Positions 34,879 through 44,388 are shown, counted from the stretch's first letter. The stretch: 64,000 bases of DNA from Campylobacter showae (GCF_900699785.1 NZ_LR535679.1:744001-808000); one strand, 5' to 3'. The notes: a model not told the origin generated them from the sequence alone. Numbers and translations: made by a program.

Positions 34879-36365
34879 AGCCCAAGCTCCGCAAGATACT
34901 CGCTCATCTTGCTTTGAACGCTTTTTAGCTCGGCTTCAAGGCGTGAAATCTCAGCCTTTGTAGCCTCGATATCCACAAGCTCTTCTTCTTCAAAAGTATC
35001 GACGTAGCGAGGGATGTTTAGGTTATAGTCGTTCTCTTTTATCTCGCTAAGGCTTGCTAGGTGGGAGTATTTTTCTATCTCGCTTCTGTTTTTGTAGGCA
35101 GTGACTATCTTTTTGATATTTTGCTCGGTTAGCGTGTTTTGGTTTTTACCTTTTTCAAATTCTTTGCTAGCGTCGATAAATAGCACATCTTCGTTTGCGC
35201 GGTTTTTCTTAAAAATGAGTATGCAAGCAGGGATACTCGTGCCGTAAAATAAATTTGCCGGTAGTCCGATGACGGCGTCAAGCAAATTTTCTTCGATCAG
35301 CTTTTGGCGGATCTTGCCCTCATTTGCCCCGCGAAATAGCACTCCATGCGGAAGCACGACACCCATTTTACCGTTATTGTTTAGACTTTTTATCATGTGC
35401 ACGACAAATGCGTAGTCGCCCTTGCTCTTTGGCGGCAAAGCATAACTGCCAAATCTCATAAAAGGATCGTTCCCAGCAAAATCAGCCCCCCATTTATCGA
35501 GGCTAAAAGGGGGATTTGCCACGACTATATCAAAGGTCTTTATAAGGTTATCTTGTAGATGAAGCGGGTTTCTGATCGTATCGCCCCACTCGATGACGGC
35601 GTCGTTTATCTCGTGCAAGAACATATTCATCTTGCAAAGCGCATGAGTTTGGCCGTTTTTCTCTTGTCCGTAAAGGCGGAAATTTTTGCTACCGACCTCT
35701 TTTGAAGCCTTGATAAGAAGCGAACCAGAACCGCAAGTAGGATCATAGATCATATCGCCATCTTTTGGCTCAACTAGCTTTGCAAGAAGCGTCGAAACCT
35801 CGCTCGGCGTATAAAACTCTCCGCCTTTTTTACCTGCGTCGCTTGCAAAATGGGCTATGAGATACTCGTATGCGTCGCCTATTATGTCGTTGCCTTCAAG
35901 CATAGAAGGGCGAAGATCTAGCCTAGTATCGCTAAAATCCTCGAGCAAATTTTGCAAGATAGCGTTTCTCTCTTTCGTGTCGCCAAGCTTGTTTTTGTTA
36001 TTAAAGTCTATACTTCTAAAGATGCCTTCAAGCTTATCTTTGTTGTCTTCTTCGATCTTTTCTAGAGTTTTGTTCATTATCTCGCCTAAATTTACCGCCT
36101 CTTTGTGCGCTAAAAGATACTCAAACGTACAACTCTCATCAAGCTTAAATTTCTCTTTCTTTAGCTTTGCTTCGATCCTATCGCGCTTCTCGCCGTACTC
36201 GGCTCTAAGCAACTCAAGCTTTTCTTTGTAAAAATCAGATAGGTACTTGACGAAAAGCATAGTTAAAACATAGTCTTTATAGTCGCTTCCGTCCATCGTG
36301 CCGCGAAACGTGTCGCAAGCCTTCCAAACGACGTTATTTATGGTTTCTTGTGTGGTCTTTTGCAT
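34875..36365 (-). CDS. hsdM: Type I restriction enzyme M (N6-adenine methyltransferase) subunit
   Basis: A 496-residue HsdM. It has an N-terminal helical domain, then SAM-binding motif I around IYDPTCGSGSLLIKA (~211-225) and catalytic motif IV NPPFSLDKWG (~285-294), which marks it as an m6A enzyme. GGEFYTPSEVSTLLAKLVEP lies just before motif I. The tail has a coiled-coil-like stretch (ATKAEISRLEAELKSVQSK). It appears intact and is one base from the half-S gene. Confidence 0.95.
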   Translation of the reverse strand: MQKTTQETINNVVWKACDTFRGTMDGSDYKDYVLTMLFVKYLSDFYKEKLELLRAEYGEKRDRIEAKLKKEKFKLDESCTFEYLLAHKEAVNLGEIMNKTLEKIEEDNKDKLEGIFRSIDFNNKNKLGDTKERNAILQNLLEDFSDTRLDLRPSMLEGNDIIGDAYEYLIAHFASDAGKKGGEFYTPSEVSTLLAKLVEPKDGDMIYDPTCGSGSLLIKASKEVGSKNFRLYGQEKNGQTHALCKMNMFLHEINDAVIEWGDTIRNPLHLQDNLIKTFDIVVANPPFSLDKWGADFAGNDPFMRFGSYALPPKSKGDYAFVVHMIKSLNNNGKMGVVLPHGVLFRGANEGKIRQKLIEENLLDAVIGLPANLFYGTSIPACILIFKKNRANEDVLFIDASKEFEKGKNQNTLTEQNIKKIVTAYKNRSEIEKYSHLASLSEIKENDYNLNIPRYVDTFEEEELVDIEATKAEISRLEAELKSVQSKMSEYLAELGL

Positions 36366-36366
36366 C

Positions 36367-36954
36367 TTAGTTCTCCTCTTTTATTAAATTTTCAAATATG
36401 CTTTTGTGGTATTTTTGCTTTACAGCTATCAAATTTTGTAAAATTTCGCTCTCTTGGCGAGCTAAATTTAGGTATTTTACTATCTTGTTTTGAGTTTGCA
36501 AATTTACAAGCGGAATTTTTAGATTATTTATACTAGCAACGCCTATCATCGCTATGGCGGTGCCCGAAACATCTGGCGCAAGGGCTTTTTTAACGGCGCT
36601 GCTATTTAGATAATGCGCCACAAAACGCGGATCAAATATGTCACTTTTAACCCTTATGCGAACCATCAAAGATGTGTAGATAAGATCGTCATACTCCTTG
36701 TCTATATAAACGGCGAAATTCGGCTCTCTAAGTCGCAGCAAAATATCACAAAGGCTTACCTTATACTCCTCGCTTATTTGCTCGTTTGATATAAACTCAT
36801 CTGCAAACGAATCGTCAAAGACCGTATTTTCGGCAAACGACTTTAGCGATACGATTTTATACGGGTGCTCAGACGGGGTATGTGCTTCAGCCTTTTTCCT
36901 ACTTAACACTAAGCCGCTTTTTATTTCAGCAATGTCGTTTAATTTTATCATCAT
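36367..36954 (-). CDS. Half-size HsdS-like protein with one target-recognition domain
   Basis: A 195-residue protein with a single HsdS target-recognition domain and one conserved helical region (LKIPLVNLQTQNKIVKYLNLA, then QNLIAVKQKYHKSIFENLI). It is about half of a normal S subunit. Start placed at ATG 36954, where AAAAGG lies just upstream; the longer open frame has no such site. First gene of the operon, ahead of hsdM. It could dimerise to act as a symmetric specificity subunit, or compete with HsdS and alter the enzyme's target. Not obviously a truncated pseudogene because it has a clean start, end and operon spacing. Confidence 0.72.
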   Translation of the reverse strand: MMIKLNDIAEIKSGLVLSRKKAEAHTPSEHPYKIVSLKSFAENTVFDDSFADEFISNEQISEEYKVSLCDILLRLREPNFAVYIDKEYDDLIYTSLMVRIRVKSDIFDPRFVAHYLNSSAVKKALAPDVSGTAIAMIGVASINNLKIPLVNLQTQNKIVKYLNLARQESEILQNLIAVKQKYHKSIFENLIKEEN

Positions 36955-37674
36955 AAAACCTTTTGATGTATTACTTATAGATAATACTAGGCAAAGTATA
37001 TCAAGTAAGATAGAAAATGTCAATAGTTTTTTATATTATTTGAAAGTAATACAATAAAAACAATATAGTGAGGCAAAAAAATGCTGGAATTATTTTAAAA
37101 TTTAGATTTTGAATAAATCGGCTTTCGGGGGTCGATAAATATCTCGGAATTTTCTTTAATAATCTAGCTAACGGCAAAGAAAGAATTCGACGCCAAACAA
37201 AGAAACGGATAATTGCTAGATAGCATAACCAAGAAAATAATAGCCAAGTACAACAAAAAACTCGCTTAAATTTGACGAGATAGCAGACGCTTTTTCGGAT
37301 TTAAGCTAGAAAAAGAGCCCGATAACGCCATCAATATAAAATAGCAAAGGCGAGATTATGAAATTTACCATAAGGATAAATTGGGAGATCTAGCTGCGAC
37401 GCAGATTAATCATATTAACCCGTACAAAATAGAACTAAAAAGCCAAACAACAAACGAGAAAGATTTTTAGAGCTTATAGAGATAGAACTTTTACGCAAAG
37501 AAGTAGCTGACAAAGAAGACTTTGCGTTAGAGCTATTCGTGGAGTTAGCTTTATGCAATGCAACCAATAGAGTAGTTATCCGTACGCTTATTATTTCTTT
37601 AAGAGCCAATACATAAAACAAACCGCAATTTATATCATATATGGTATACGGCTTAGTTATAGAGAAGGATTACA
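36955..37674. other. Decayed non-coding stretch upstream of the restriction operon
   Basis: AT-rich, with no full gene. On the plus strand a 66-codon stretch ending at ~37616 (ERFLELIEIELLRKEVADKE and beyond) reads like a gene fragment without a start codon. Stops interrupt it in neighbouring frames. The start of the R-M operon transcript probably lies at the left edge. Confidence 0.45.
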
Positions 37675-38004
37675 ATGTGCAGCGTAAAATTTGCAAACGA
37701 AGCCATAAGAGATGAGTTCTTAGGATTACCCGTAGGACTTAGACAAAGAGGCTATAAAATGTTTGAACTTGTAGAAGCTAGAGGTAATACCTTAGGAGAA
37801 CCGTATATCAAAAGCCTAAAAGGCGGACTTTTGAGATACGTATAAAGCCAAATGAAGGAATAGCTAGAGGCATATATTGTTATGAAATCGGCAAAAGGAT
37901 AATAATCCTGCTAACTTTTGTTAAAAAAACGCCAAAAAACGCCAAAAAGCATACTAAATTTGGTAGAACAAAGACTAAAGGAGTTTAAAGACGGGAACCG
38001 TTAA
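37675..38004 (+). pseudogene. Broken RelE/HigB-type toxin gene
   Basis: Starts at ATG 37675 (MCSVKFANEAIRDEFLGLP) and resembles RelE/HigB phage-derived toxins: SLKGG then, in a second frame, EIRIKPNEGIARGIYCYE and IIILLTFVKKTPK, and in a third frame ILNLVEQRLKEFKDG. The frame shifts after the SLKGGL codons, at a T-run one base short, and again in the A-runs near 37920-37960. mRNA-interferase activity is therefore lost unless the runs vary. The broken antitoxin gene follows directly. Confidence 0.7.
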
Positions 38005-38263
38005 TTTTAGAGAAATTTTAAAAGAAGAGCTAAAAAATCCGGAATTTAAAGCGCAATACGATGCGTTAGAGGACGAATATAAAGCCATAGAAGCCTTAAT
38101 AGACGCTAGAAACTGGGCTGGACTAACTTAAAGCTAGGTAGTCAAAAGGATGGGCATAACCCAATCAGCCGTAGCCAAAATAGAAAGCGGAGCGTATAAT
38201 ATCAAATACAAAACATTCTTTAACTACATAAAAGCTTGCGACAAAAGAGTGGCGATAGTTTGA
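38000..38263 (+). pseudogene. Broken HigA-type XRE antitoxin gene with two nonsense codons
   Basis: The frame reads NFREILKEELKNPEFKAQYD, then RNWAGLT, then a stop (TAA 38129-38131), Ser, a second stop (TAG 38135-38137), and continues in the same frame as KRMGITQSAVAKIESGAYNI, a helix-turn-helix. The normal text would be a T-Q-S-Q run, so both stops fit single C-to-T changes of Gln codons. No start codon is evident. Paired with the broken toxin just upstream. Confidence 0.7.
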
Positions 38264-38643
38264 GTGAGATTAATCATCTAATAAATGCTCAAACCAATGC
38301 AGAAGAAAAAATATTAAGCTTCGTCGGTTCTCAAGACGGGGTTCTTGTGAATACGATAGCTAGGATTTAGAAAAATAGGGCTCTTATAACATGGATATAT
38401 TTAAGACACCATAAAATCGAGATTTTTAATACGACAACAAAAACAAATACGGCTATATTGTAGCGATGCTTGTTTTATCAAATAATTTTAACCGCATACA
38501 AAAGCACTCTTCCTTTTGATTCTTATTTCTTGCTCAAAAAACAATCTCTACTTTAATATTTATTTATGCTATTATCAAAACATCAAGAATAAACAACCAC
38601 CACATAGGACGATATGTTAATACTTACTTAGCAAATTCATAAG
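38264..38643. other. Gene-free stretch between the toxin-antitoxin remnant and the tor locus
   Basis: A plus-strand fragment (SEINHLINAQTNAEEKILSF) overlaps the antitoxin stop and ends at TAG near 38370. It looks like the stump of a third gene. Nothing else supported. Confidence 0.4.
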
Positions 38644-38677
38644 AGGCCAAATTTAGATTTTTATCCAAATTTGGCCT
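38644..38677 (-). terminator. Terminator after the cytochrome gene
   Basis: AGGCCAAATTT / AAATTTGGCCT, 11-bp perfect arms and a 12-nt loop, 7 bp past the cytochrome stop codon. Confidence 0.65.
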
Positions 38678-38683
38678 AAAATT

Positions 38684-39217
38684 TTAATCTTCTTCTTTTG
38701 CGATTCCGTCTTTTGCGAAGGCTTGCATAAAGCGTAGGATTCTAGATTTTTCTTCATCGTTTATTTTGGCAAATGTTTGCATAGCGGTTAGATATGCATC
38801 CCATTCGTTCATCAAATGCTCTTTTGGTTTATGAGCTGCGTGACATGAGCTGCAAGTGTCATAATAAACAAGCTCCGCCTCTTCCCATGAGGCGTAGCTA
38901 TTTTCATTTAACTTTTTGCTGTCTATAAGGTACTGCGCCTTTGGCTTTGCCTCCTGATTTTTAAGCATCAAAAAGGTTATCAACGGATCTTTTTTATAGG
39001 CTAAGATATTTTTGTTATCAGTAACCTCTCCGCTAACTTCGATAAGCGATAAATCACCCTCTTGCTTTATAAATTTTACGGGCGTACCTTCGTAAATTTC
39101 GCCTACGACCTCTTTGGTTTTAGGATCAAGCAAATCGGCCTTGATATCAAAGATAAACATATCTTTTGCAAAAACAAAATTTGCCAATACCGCCGCTAAA
39201 AATAGAATTTTTCTCAT
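38684..39217 (-). CDS. Monohaem c-type cytochrome for the TMAO/S-oxide reductase
   Basis: A 177-residue periplasmic protein with signal peptide MRKILFLAAVLANFVFA and one haem-binding motif CSSCH (residues ~117-121), followed by a Met-containing segment. It resembles C. jejuni Cj0265, which donates electrons to the Cj0264 TMAO/DMSO reductase. It follows torA directly on the same strand. The gene is intact, though its presumed partner is broken. Confidence 0.82.
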   Translation of the reverse strand: MRKILFLAAVLANFVFAKDMFIFDIKADLLDPKTKEVVGEIYEGTPVKFIKQEGDLSLIEVSGEVTDNKNILAYKKDPLITFLMLKNQEAKPKAQYLIDSKKLNENSYASWEEAELVYYDTCSSCHAAHKPKEHLMNEWDAYLTAMQTFAKINDEEKSRILRFMQAFAKDGIAKEED

Positions 39218-41601
39218 TTATGCTCCTTTTATTATCGGTGTTTTGATGCCGGCATAAGCCTTGGCATCAACTTTTTTGACAGCTACCAAGCAGGTATTTA
39301 TAGAAGTGGCTTGGGCCATAGTCGAAGTAGGTCTTGAGCTGGTTAATAAATTTACGTGCCCTGCGTTACATCTTGGATTTTCATCTGTTAAATTTTCAGG
39401 ATCATACCAAGCGCCTTCGCTTATCGACACGACGCCCCTCATAATGTCTTTGCTTACGACGGCGCCTGCTAAAATTCTACCCCTGTCATTATAGACTTCA
39501 ACCGTATCGCCGTCTTTTATGCCAAATTTCTTAGCATCTTCATCATTTATAAGCACAGGCTCTCTATTTCCTACTTTATATACCTTTCTTACAAAAGAGT
39601 TATCGAGCTGAGAGTGGATGCGATATTTTGGGTGCGGACTTAGCAGATGAAGCGGATATTGCTTTGTAAGTTCGCCATTTCCAAGCCATTCTGCAGGCTC
39701 AAACCACACTGGATGTCCCTTAAAATCATCAAGTTTATAATCAGCGAATTTTTGCGAGAAAATTTGAATTTTACCCGTTTCCGTAGCTAGTTTATTTGCT
39801 ACCGGATCAGCTCTAAATGCGGAGTGACGAACAAATTTCTTTGCCTCTTCGCCCAGTTCAAAGTACACGTATCCTTTTTCCCAAAATTCATCAAAACCTA
39901 CGTAATTAACGCAATCGCTTCTTTCATAAAAGCTTCTTATGATCTCCTCTTTGCTCTTGCCGCTTGTAAATTTACGATGCTCTTTTTCGCCCACCATTTT
40001 TGCCATCTGAGCAAAAACGTCATAATCGTTTCTAGCTTCAAAAAGCGGCTCTACAACCTTTCTCATCGCATAAACATAATCCTGCGAATAAGAGCCGCCA
40101 TAGCTTATATCGTCTCTTTCGAGCGGGGTCGTAGAAGGAAGGACTATATCGGCCATCTTTGCCATCGGCGTCCACCAAGGCTCATGAACTACCACGGTAT
40201 CGAGCTTGCGGATAGCTTTTATAAGTTCATTCGTATTTGGATGGTGTCCCAAAACGGTTGCGCCCGTTATATACATGACTTTGATATCTGGATAGGTTAT
40301 CTCAGAGCCTTTAAATTTAATCTTTTTACCCGGATTTAGCAAGGCTTCGCTAACTCTTGAGGCTGGAATTTTCGCGTCTACTTTGTTTTTACCTTGCGGC
40401 AGGCCTACCGGCAAACTAACGCCCGAAAACGCTTGTCCGCCGCCGCTATAATGCATAGAAAATCCAAATCCGCCGCCGGGGAGACCAACTTGTCCCATCA
40501 TCGAAGCAAGCACCATAAGCATCCAGTCGGCCTGCTCTCCGTGATGGGCTCTTTGCATAGCCCAGTTGCCTGCTAAAAATGTACGATTTTTTACAAAAGT
40601 ATCGACAAGCGCTTTTATAACGCTCTCCTCAACACCCGTTATCTTTGCTGCCCAGGCAGGAGTTTTTTCTACCATGTCTTCGCTCTTACCGAGCAGATAA
40701 GGCAGGAATTTATCAAATCCAAAAGTGTATTTCTCGATAAATTCTTTATCATATTGGTTGCTTGTATATAGGTAATGGCACATTCCAAGCATAAGCGCCA
40801 CGTCGGTATTTGGGCGAATTTTAATCCACTCGGCGTTAAATTTCTTAGCAATTTCCGTGTATTGCGGATCAATCGTGATAAATTTTATTCCAGATCTTGC
40901 GTATTTTTCAAAATAAGGATTATTTCCGCGATTTGCTATTTTATAGTCGATTTGATTGCATTTAAATAAATCAGCGCCCCACATTACGTAAATTTTCGTA
41001 TTTTCAAGCATTACTTCATGTGCAGTTTGAGGAGAATAAACTTCCAAATCTCCAACGATAGTTGTATTTACTCTGCCTGCAGCACCGTTACTATACTCGC
41101 CGTCAGTTCCTACCGCTCCGCCAAAAACGGTATTAAAAAATCTACCCGCTACCGAGTTGCAGTTGTGAAGAAGACCGGGGTGCCCCCAGCCGCCATAGCT
41201 TGCATTATAAATTTCGTCCGTCTTTACGCTTTGAAGCTTTTTAACTATTAGCTTCATCGCCTCGTCCCAGCTTACTCGCACAAATTCCTCTTTGCCGCGA
41301 AGCTCGGGAGCTTTTTACCTTCTAGGTAGCTTTTTCTAACGCAAGGATATTTTATTCTGGTATCAGAATAAACTCTATCTATCCACGCCTCGTTTCCGGG
41401 ATATTTGGAGTCTTTATCAGATACTTGCGGTCTAATTTTCACTATCTTTCCGTTTTCGTCAACGTCGGCGTAAAACGCACCTAAATTTTAAGCGTGCGGT
41501 ATACTTTTAATCTTGCTCTCCTTGGCCATAAGGGGATTTGAGCAGATTACCGCCGTGGCTGCAGCGGATGTCTTTAAAAAATCTCGTCTTGAAATTGACA
41601 T
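39218..41601 (-). pseudogene. torA: Broken TMAO/DMSO (S- or N-oxide) reductase gene, TorA/BisC family
   Basis: Begins at ATG 41601 after GGAG with a Tat signal (MSISRRDFLKTSAAATAV). Codon 38 is TAA (41490-41488) after KSIPHA, where relatives read PHAS..GAF. The text resumes in frame as GAFYADVDENGKIVKI, then shifts frame at an A5 run (plus strand T 41312-41316), beyond which 687 codons run open (KAPELRGKEEFVRVSWDEA to the end). That part holds the molybdopterin-binding domains (NYASYGGWGH-type start, MWGADLFKCNQIDYK, HLLSPHPKYRIHSQLDNSF). Two independent lesions make a functional enzyme unlikely, though each could be a sequencing error. Terminal electron acceptor use with TMAO or sulfoxide is known of the family. 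Confidence 0.85.
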
Positions 41602-41648
41602 TTTGTCTCCTTAAATTTCAAAATTTCGCCGCAATTATATTAAATAAA

Positions 41649-41667
41649 TTCATTTTAATTTCATTTT
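41649..41667. promoter_or_regulatory. Direct repeats between torA and the response regulator gene
   Basis: TTCATTTT occurs twice, 11 bp apart (starts 41649 and 41660). That is the spacing of OmpR-type response-regulator sites, and the adjacent gene encodes such a regulator. Tentative in AT-rich DNA. Confidence 0.35.
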
Positions 41668-41728
41668 TGAAATTAAATTTAGCTTATTTATTGGATAATA
41701 AATCAAATTAAACCTATAAGGATTTTAA

Positions 41729-42412
41729 ATTACATCAAGAATAAAAAAGCTTCAAAAGCTCTGTGCGTTAGTTGTTTGTAGCGACGAAAATTTAATCGAA
41801 AAAATAAGGCTAAACAAGGATAAATTCTTAAATTTATATTTTATAAATTTTGATTACTTTTTGGATTTTTATCTTAATTGCAATACAAATTTAGATGTCG
41901 TAATTATCGACCTGGACCCTTTGTTTGAGAATAAAGAAGAAATTGATTTCTTTAATATTTCATCCATCTCGCCGAATCAAAAATTTATATTTTTAGCAAA
42001 AAACAAAAAAGTCTATTCTAAAATTTTAAAAAATTTTCACGGCGGAAGTTCTGCTATATTATTTAAGCCTATTAAAACAAGCGTTTTACTCGATAGTATC
42101 GCTATGCTATCTCCTAGCAAAGAGGCAATCTTTTTAATGCTAAACAAAGAAATTAAGATAAATCTCGAAAAAGAGCAAATTTATAAAAATAACGAACAAA
42201 TTTTTCTAACAAATTTACAACATAAGCTGATATTGCTCCTAGCCCAAAACGTAAATAACATAACCACCTTTTCAATGATAGAAGAGGTCGTTTATCACGA
42301 TAAAATGAGTTCAAAAATAGCTATGCAAAATTTAGTAGGCATGTTAAAAAGAAATTTAAATCTTGATATAAAAAACATACATTCAAAAGGTTATATTCTC
42401 TATTCCTATTGA
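41729..42412 (+). CDS. OmpR-type response regulator with a non-standard (ATT) start
   Basis: A frame of 227 codons, the usual length of an OmpR-type regulator. The receiver part reads LCALVVCSDENLIEKI...LDVVIIDLDP (the Asp in IIDLDP is the likely phospho-acceptor site). The winged-helix part ends LKRNLNLDIKNIHSKGYILY. No ATG or GTG exists before TTG 41861, but that would cut the receiver in half. AAGGA at 41718-41722 sits 6 bases before ATT 41729, which would give the full domain. So either ATT is the start (rare) or an ATG-to-ATT change has weakened the gene. Divergent from the broken torA; likely its TorR-like controller. Tag as possible pseudogene. Confidence 0.6.
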   Translation: MTSRIKKLQKLCALVVCSDENLIEKIRLNKDKFLNLYFINFDYFLDFYLNCNTNLDVVIIDLDPLFENKEEIDFFNISSISPNQKFIFLAKNKKVYSKILKNFHGGSSAILFKPIKTSVLLDSIAMLSPSKEAIFLMLNKEIKINLEKEQIYKNNEQIFLTNLQHKLILLLAQNVNNITTFSMIEEVVYHDKMSSKIAMQNLVGMLKRNLNLDIKNIHSKGYILYSY

Positions 42413-42739
42413 TTTTTACCGTGATTCTCTTCAAAGTCACACTATCAATCTCTTTCTAATCTGAAAACCGCTTTTGTTTCTATGGCCTTTGAGGCACGAG
42501 TGCATTTTTAATTAAATTTCAATAGAAGAATAGGGGCATATGACCGGGATTGCGGAGGTATAACCAAGAGCATTGAGACGCTTAGGCTTATGACTTATCG
42601 TAGAAGCCTTCGTCAGCCCTTTATTTTAGCTTATATAGCAAATCGCATTTAAAGCTATTAAGCTTTATTTACACTAATTATCTTGGATAGATAACTGCTG
42701 TTAACTTTCGTTATGATTTCATTGTAAAAACTTCCTTGA
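42413..42739. other. Non-coding stretch at the edge of the mobile remnant
   Basis: No gene, tRNA copy or clear repeat seen. The sequence GGGGCATATGACCGGGATTG near 42535 is unlike its surroundings but was not explained. Confidence 0.35.
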
Positions 42740-43564
42740 TCACCTCATAGACCAGCTACTCTCCATCCCATCCCTACTATATATCTTGCCTTTTATCTCA
42801 TTTTTTATCTCCGCAGACTCATCATTCAGCAGCTTACCTAAATTCGGTATTAAATTGCTTATTTTTAAGATAAAACTAATAACCTTCGCTTTAAAGTTTT
42901 CTAATATAGTTAACTTATCCTGTAAATTTTCTATCGTTTCGTCTTTATCGTTAAACCTGGTATTTTTATGCTCTTGAAATAAGTAATTCGTAAAAATAAG
43001 CTGATAATGCTTGGTCTTTTCGTCGTTATGCTCAGCGATTAGCAGGCATTTAACGCCGTATTTAGCGCAATAATCGTTTACGAATCTTCTAACTCTGTCA
43101 AGCGAAACTTGAGCATTAACAAAATTAACTTCGGTTTGGTTTAGTCCTTCTTTGGGGTCTTTTGGACGCTCTGTACCAAAGCTAATAACTACCTCTGAAA
43201 ATCCGACCATATTATCTCGCCAATGATTTTTCACTACTTTACCGTTTTTGTAAATTTTTGTTTGGGTTTCGTAATCGGCCTTCATCTTTTCGTGATACTT
43301 TCTCAAAAGCGCTTTTATATATTTCTTATCACTAAATTCTTTGTCTCCTGCTGCGATCTCTCGCTTGTGGCCGTTATCGTTATACTCGTTAAGCACTATG
43401 TATCTATTATTTCGGCTGTTACCTCTAAGATATCCGATCTTAGAGGCGTGCTTAACCTCTCTAACATTGTGCTCATACCTTATAATAGCCTTTTTGAGCG
43501 TCAAGAATTCGCTTCTTACACAAAGAACTAGGCTGTGTCCGCCTATTTGAAGGGCATTACTCAT
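42740..43564 (-). CDS. Truncated MobV/Pre-like relaxase or replication protein
   Basis: A 274-residue protein. HNVREVKHASKIGYLRGNSR near residue 30 recalls the start of MobV relaxases. EHNDEKTKHYQLIFTNY (residues ~188-204) resembles the His-rich motif of rolling-circle nicking enzymes, though with only two His, not the usual HxH pair. The C-terminal ~70 residues are charged and coiled-coil-like. It is shorter than full MobV proteins. Part of a mobile-element remnant beside tRNA-Asn. Confidence 0.45.
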   Translation of the reverse strand: MSNALQIGGHSLVLCVRSEFLTLKKAIIRYEHNVREVKHASKIGYLRGNSRNNRYIVLNEYNDNGHKREIAAGDKEFSDKKYIKALLRKYHEKMKADYETQTKIYKNGKVVKNHWRDNMVGFSEVVISFGTERPKDPKEGLNQTEVNFVNAQVSLDRVRRFVNDYCAKYGVKCLLIAEHNDEKTKHYQLIFTNYLFQEHKNTRFNDKDETIENLQDKLTILENFKAKVISFILKISNLIPNLGKLLNDESAEIKNEIKGKIYSRDGMESSWSMR

Positions 43565-43598
43565 TTTTAGTCCTTTTCTTTATTATCTACTATAGAAA

Positions 43599-43865
43599 TT
43601 AAGAGCATGTTTTAACCCTTTTTTGAAAAATATAAGTCGCAATGTCCGTTATCGCAAACGCTATGCGAGAATTCTTTGCATCTCCCATTTTGATATAACG
43701 TGGAATATCCCTGCCCTGCGATATACGAAGATCAAGAGTCGATATACCAATACCAAGAACCGCTGCGGTTTGCTTTCTGTCTAAAACCACCTTTCCTTTA
43801 TATTGGCTAGATATGTGCTCAAGAAGCGTTTTGTACTCTACATCGTTATATAGTTCGTTAAGCAT
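43599..43865 (-). CDS. Small helix-turn-helix protein (excisionase/AlpA-like)
   Basis: An 88-residue protein with an HTH of the type ...LDRKQTAAVLGIGISTLDLRIS (residues ~30-50), as in AlpA/Xis-type DNA-binding proteins of integrated elements. It sits just upstream of the relaxase-like gene on the same strand. Either an excisionase or a transcription factor for the element. GGAG lies before ATG 43865. Confidence 0.6.
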   Translation of the reverse strand: MLNELYNDVEYKTLLEHISSQYKGKVVLDRKQTAAVLGIGISTLDLRISQGRDIPRYIKMGDAKNSRIAFAITDIATYIFQKRVKTCS

Positions 43866-44196
43866 ATTATTTTTCTCCTTCTGCTTATTCTTATATAACT
43901 AATTATATGTTTCATTTACTTTTATCATTTTAAGCAGTTTTTGGATAGTTTTTGAAAAATTTTTAATACTCTATGGTTCCTTAGGGTATTTTAGAGTGAT
44001 TGAGAGTAAAAAATTATTTTCATGTTTTTAAAAACAAAAATAAGGTATCTTAGATTAACTTAGAAAGCTTGGTAGGAAATTGGAATATTAAAAAATTTCG
44101 GGAACAAATAGGGAATAAATTTTATAAAACTAAGAAAACTTAAAGCTCTCGAAATATCGGTAAAATCGGGGTTTAAAAGGGATTTTTATAAGTAAG
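43866..44196. other. 331-bp AT-rich stretch between the HTH gene and tRNA-Asn
   Basis: No gene or integrase fragment found. If an element inserted at the tRNA, its integrase has been lost or lies elsewhere. Confidence 0.4.
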
Positions 44197-44271
44197 TGGC
44201 TCCGGATGCTGGATTCGAACCAGCGACCAATCGGTTAACAGCCGACTACTCTACCGCTGAGCTAATCCGGA
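44197..44271 (-). tRNA. tRNA-Asn (GUU)
   Basis: A 75-nt cloverleaf with encoded CCA. The acceptor stem is TCCGGAT/ATCCGGA, the anticodon loop CTGTTAA gives anticodon GTT (Asn), and the T-arm has GGTTCGAATCC. Confidence 0.96.
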
Positions 44272-44388
44272 ACGTTTTAAAAGAAGTCGTATTATAGGCA
44301 AAAACGTATCGTTTGTCAATTAAATTTAGCTTAAATTTACTGATGGCAAAAATTTAGCCGTCAAAAAGGTAAATTTCCTTCGTAAAAA

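Noticed and set aside
37415..37621. Minus-strand 68-residue frame as a gene
   Set aside because: It has no convincing start signal, lies opposite a better plus-strand fragment, and resembles no family.
41602..41728. ATATGC-N7-GCATAT site at the torA promoter
   Set aside because: Searched because TorA is a molybdoenzyme, but none is present; only TTCATTTT direct repeats were seen.
42413..42739. att repeat of tRNA-Asn
   Set aside because: I looked for a copy of the tRNA 3' end in the spacers on the element side and found none.
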